Shown: positions 5,584-6,333 of the stretch, piece after piece
Numbering within the stretch: position 1 is the stretch's first letter
How the letters are laid out: each line of letters begins with the position of its first letter
Origin: Chlamydiota bacterium
GTDB lineage: Bacteria > Auribacterota > UBA3054 > B51-G9
Length of the DNA stretch: 6,333 nucleotides
NCBI GenBank assembly: GCA_003648225.1
Contig: QMOL01000181.1
Span: forward strand, 1-6,333
Reading direction: 5' to 3'
Position numbers and translations under genes: made by a program
Notes under the pieces: model-generated
Seen by the model: only the letters and a program-made list of their open reading frames with translations
Told to the model about the DNA's origin: nothing
Databases searched by the model: none

Positions 5584-5619
5584 AATTATTAATTAAAATA
5601 ATAAAAATAGTAATTTTAT

Positions 5620-5653
5620 AAAATACTGCCGGAATTATTTGGCGGTATTTTTT
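5620..5653 (+). terminator. Rho-independent terminator after the coiled-coil gene
   Basis: AAAATACTGCC (5620-5630) pairs with GGCGGTATTTT (5641-5651), 11 bp with one G-T pair, around a 10-nt loop. The run of Ts reaches 5653. It ends only 19 nt before the ATG of the following SDR gene, so it may act as a partial terminator or attenuator for that gene as well. Confidence 0.8.
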
Positions 5654-5672
5654 CAAACCAAAACTAAAAAAT

Positions 5673-6333
5673 ATGAAAAAAATTCTGATTACAGGCGGTG
5701 CGGGATATATTGGCTCAATTCTTACCCCTAATCTTCTTTCGGAGGGATACAAAGTTACGGTCCTGGATAATCTGCTCTTCAGACAAAATACTCTTCTTGA
5801 ATGCTGCGATAACAAAAATTTCAACTTCGTTTACGGCGATTGCAGAAACGAAGAAACGATTAAAGAACTGCTTAAAGAGGCTGATGTGATAATTCCACTT
5901 GCCGCGATTGTCGGTTTCCCGGCGTGCAAGCGCGATCCTCTCTCTGCTAAGACAATTAATTTCGAAGCTGTAAAAATGATTAATGACCTTCGCAGCAAAA
6001 ATCAGCAGGTTATTTACCCGACAACCAACAGCGGTTATGGTGCGACAACAGGGGAAGTTTACTGCACCGAAGAAACTCCGCTTAATCCGATTTCACTTTA
6101 CGGTCGGACAAAAGCTGATGCCGAGCAGCTTCTCTTGGCAAGTGAAAATACAGTAACGTTTCGTCTCGCAACTGTTTTTGGTATGTCACCAAGAATGCGT
6201 GTTGATTTGCTTGTAAACGATTTTACTTATCAGGCGGTTACTAATGGCTCAATAATTCTCTTCCAAAAAGATTTTAAAAGAAATTTCCTGCATGTAAGGG
6301 ATGCAGCAGCTTGTTTCGCTTTCACCATTGAAC
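5673..6333 (+). CDS. NAD-dependent epimerase/dehydratase, extended SDR, 3' end outside window
   Basis: An open frame from ATG 5673 runs off the window after 220 residues. It shows GGAGYIG (8-14), LDN with Asp32 after strand 2, GD (55-56), LAAIVG (76-81) and TTNSGYG (117-123), where Thr118 takes the catalytic Ser/Thr place. Tyr143 and Lys147 (YGRTK) complete the active site, and RLATVFGMSPRMRVDLLVNDF (about 164-184) and RNFLHVRD (203-210) follow. These mark a nucleotide-sugar epimerase or dehydratase. PACKRDP (83-89) and SPRMRxDLLVN set it apart from the WbpP-like gene upstream; I recall this motif from epimerases in exopolysaccharide or glycan clusters, but the sugar cannot be named. About 80-100 residues are probably missing. 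The A-rich start region has no Shine-Dalgarno, and a terminator hairpin stands 19 nt upstream with little room for a promoter between them. Confidence 0.88.
   Translation, partial: MKKILITGGAGYIGSILTPNLLSEGYKVTVLDNLLFRQNTLLECCDNKNFNFVYGDCRNEETIKELLKEADVIIPLAAIVGFPACKRDPLSAKTINFEAVKMINDLRSKNQQVIYPTTNSGYGATTGEVYCTEETPLNPISLYGRTKADAEQLLLASENTVTFRLATVFGMSPRMRVDLLVNDFTYQAVTNGSIILFQKDFKRNFLHVRDAAACFAFTIE

Noticed and set aside
5516..5889. Antisense ORF at 5516-5824 and an out-of-frame + ORF at 5698-5889
   Set aside because: Both overlap the 5' end of the second SDR, whose own frame carries GGAGYIG and the YxxxK active site; they are shadows.

Overview
The window (6333 bp, AT-rich, TAA/TAG/TGA all used as stops) reads as bacterial chromosome with every credible gene on the + strand. 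A PEP-CTERM-type surface protein, two extended SDR nucleotide-sugar enzymes and an SGNH-fold hydrolase point to a Gram-negative bacterium that makes exopolysaccharide and uses exosortase. The overall look (AT-rich, PEP-CTERM, large hydrolase of the SGNH type) would suit a PVC-group or similar environmental lineage, but this is inference and no marker gene here proves it.

Left part (1-1321): the 3' end of an SGNH/GDSL-like protein whose start lies outside the window, followed by a 29-codon ORF whose ATG overlaps the upstream stop (TGATG), then a pair of identical REP-like motifs bracketing a small hairpin. Next come a GIY-YIG/DUF123 nuclease-like gene (1322-1744) and a Nudix hydrolase of ADP-ribose pyrophosphatase type (1793-2338), 48 bp apart and probably co-transcribed.

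Middle (2332-4099): a 184-bp MITE-like element with 12-bp perfect terminal inverted repeats starts inside the end of the Nudix gene and provides the G of its TAG stop codon. After it comes a PEP-CTERM protein (2624-4033) with signal peptide, Fn3-like domain, a second beta-rich domain and a C-terminal VPEP-helix-KKR sorting tail, closed by an 18-bp perfect-stem terminator.

Right part (4098-6333): a near-consensus sigma70 promoter begins inside the terminator stem and drives a ~115-nt leader carrying an 11-nt anti-Shine-Dalgarno complement with no start codon at the right distance, then a TTG-started UDP-hexose(amine) 4-epimerase-like SDR (4248-5183). A second near-consensus promoter overlaps that gene's stop codon and drives a compact unit for a 113-aa protein with an unbroken heptad coiled coil, built partly from 21-bp tandem repeats. 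A terminator hairpin lies only 19 nt before a second, window-truncated SDR gene (5673-end). The two SDRs suggest the edge of a sugar-nucleotide/polysaccharide locus.

The most unusual items are the structured leader at 4133-4247, the MITE-like element that redefines the Nudix C terminus, and the coiled-coil cassette with an N@d trimer motif.
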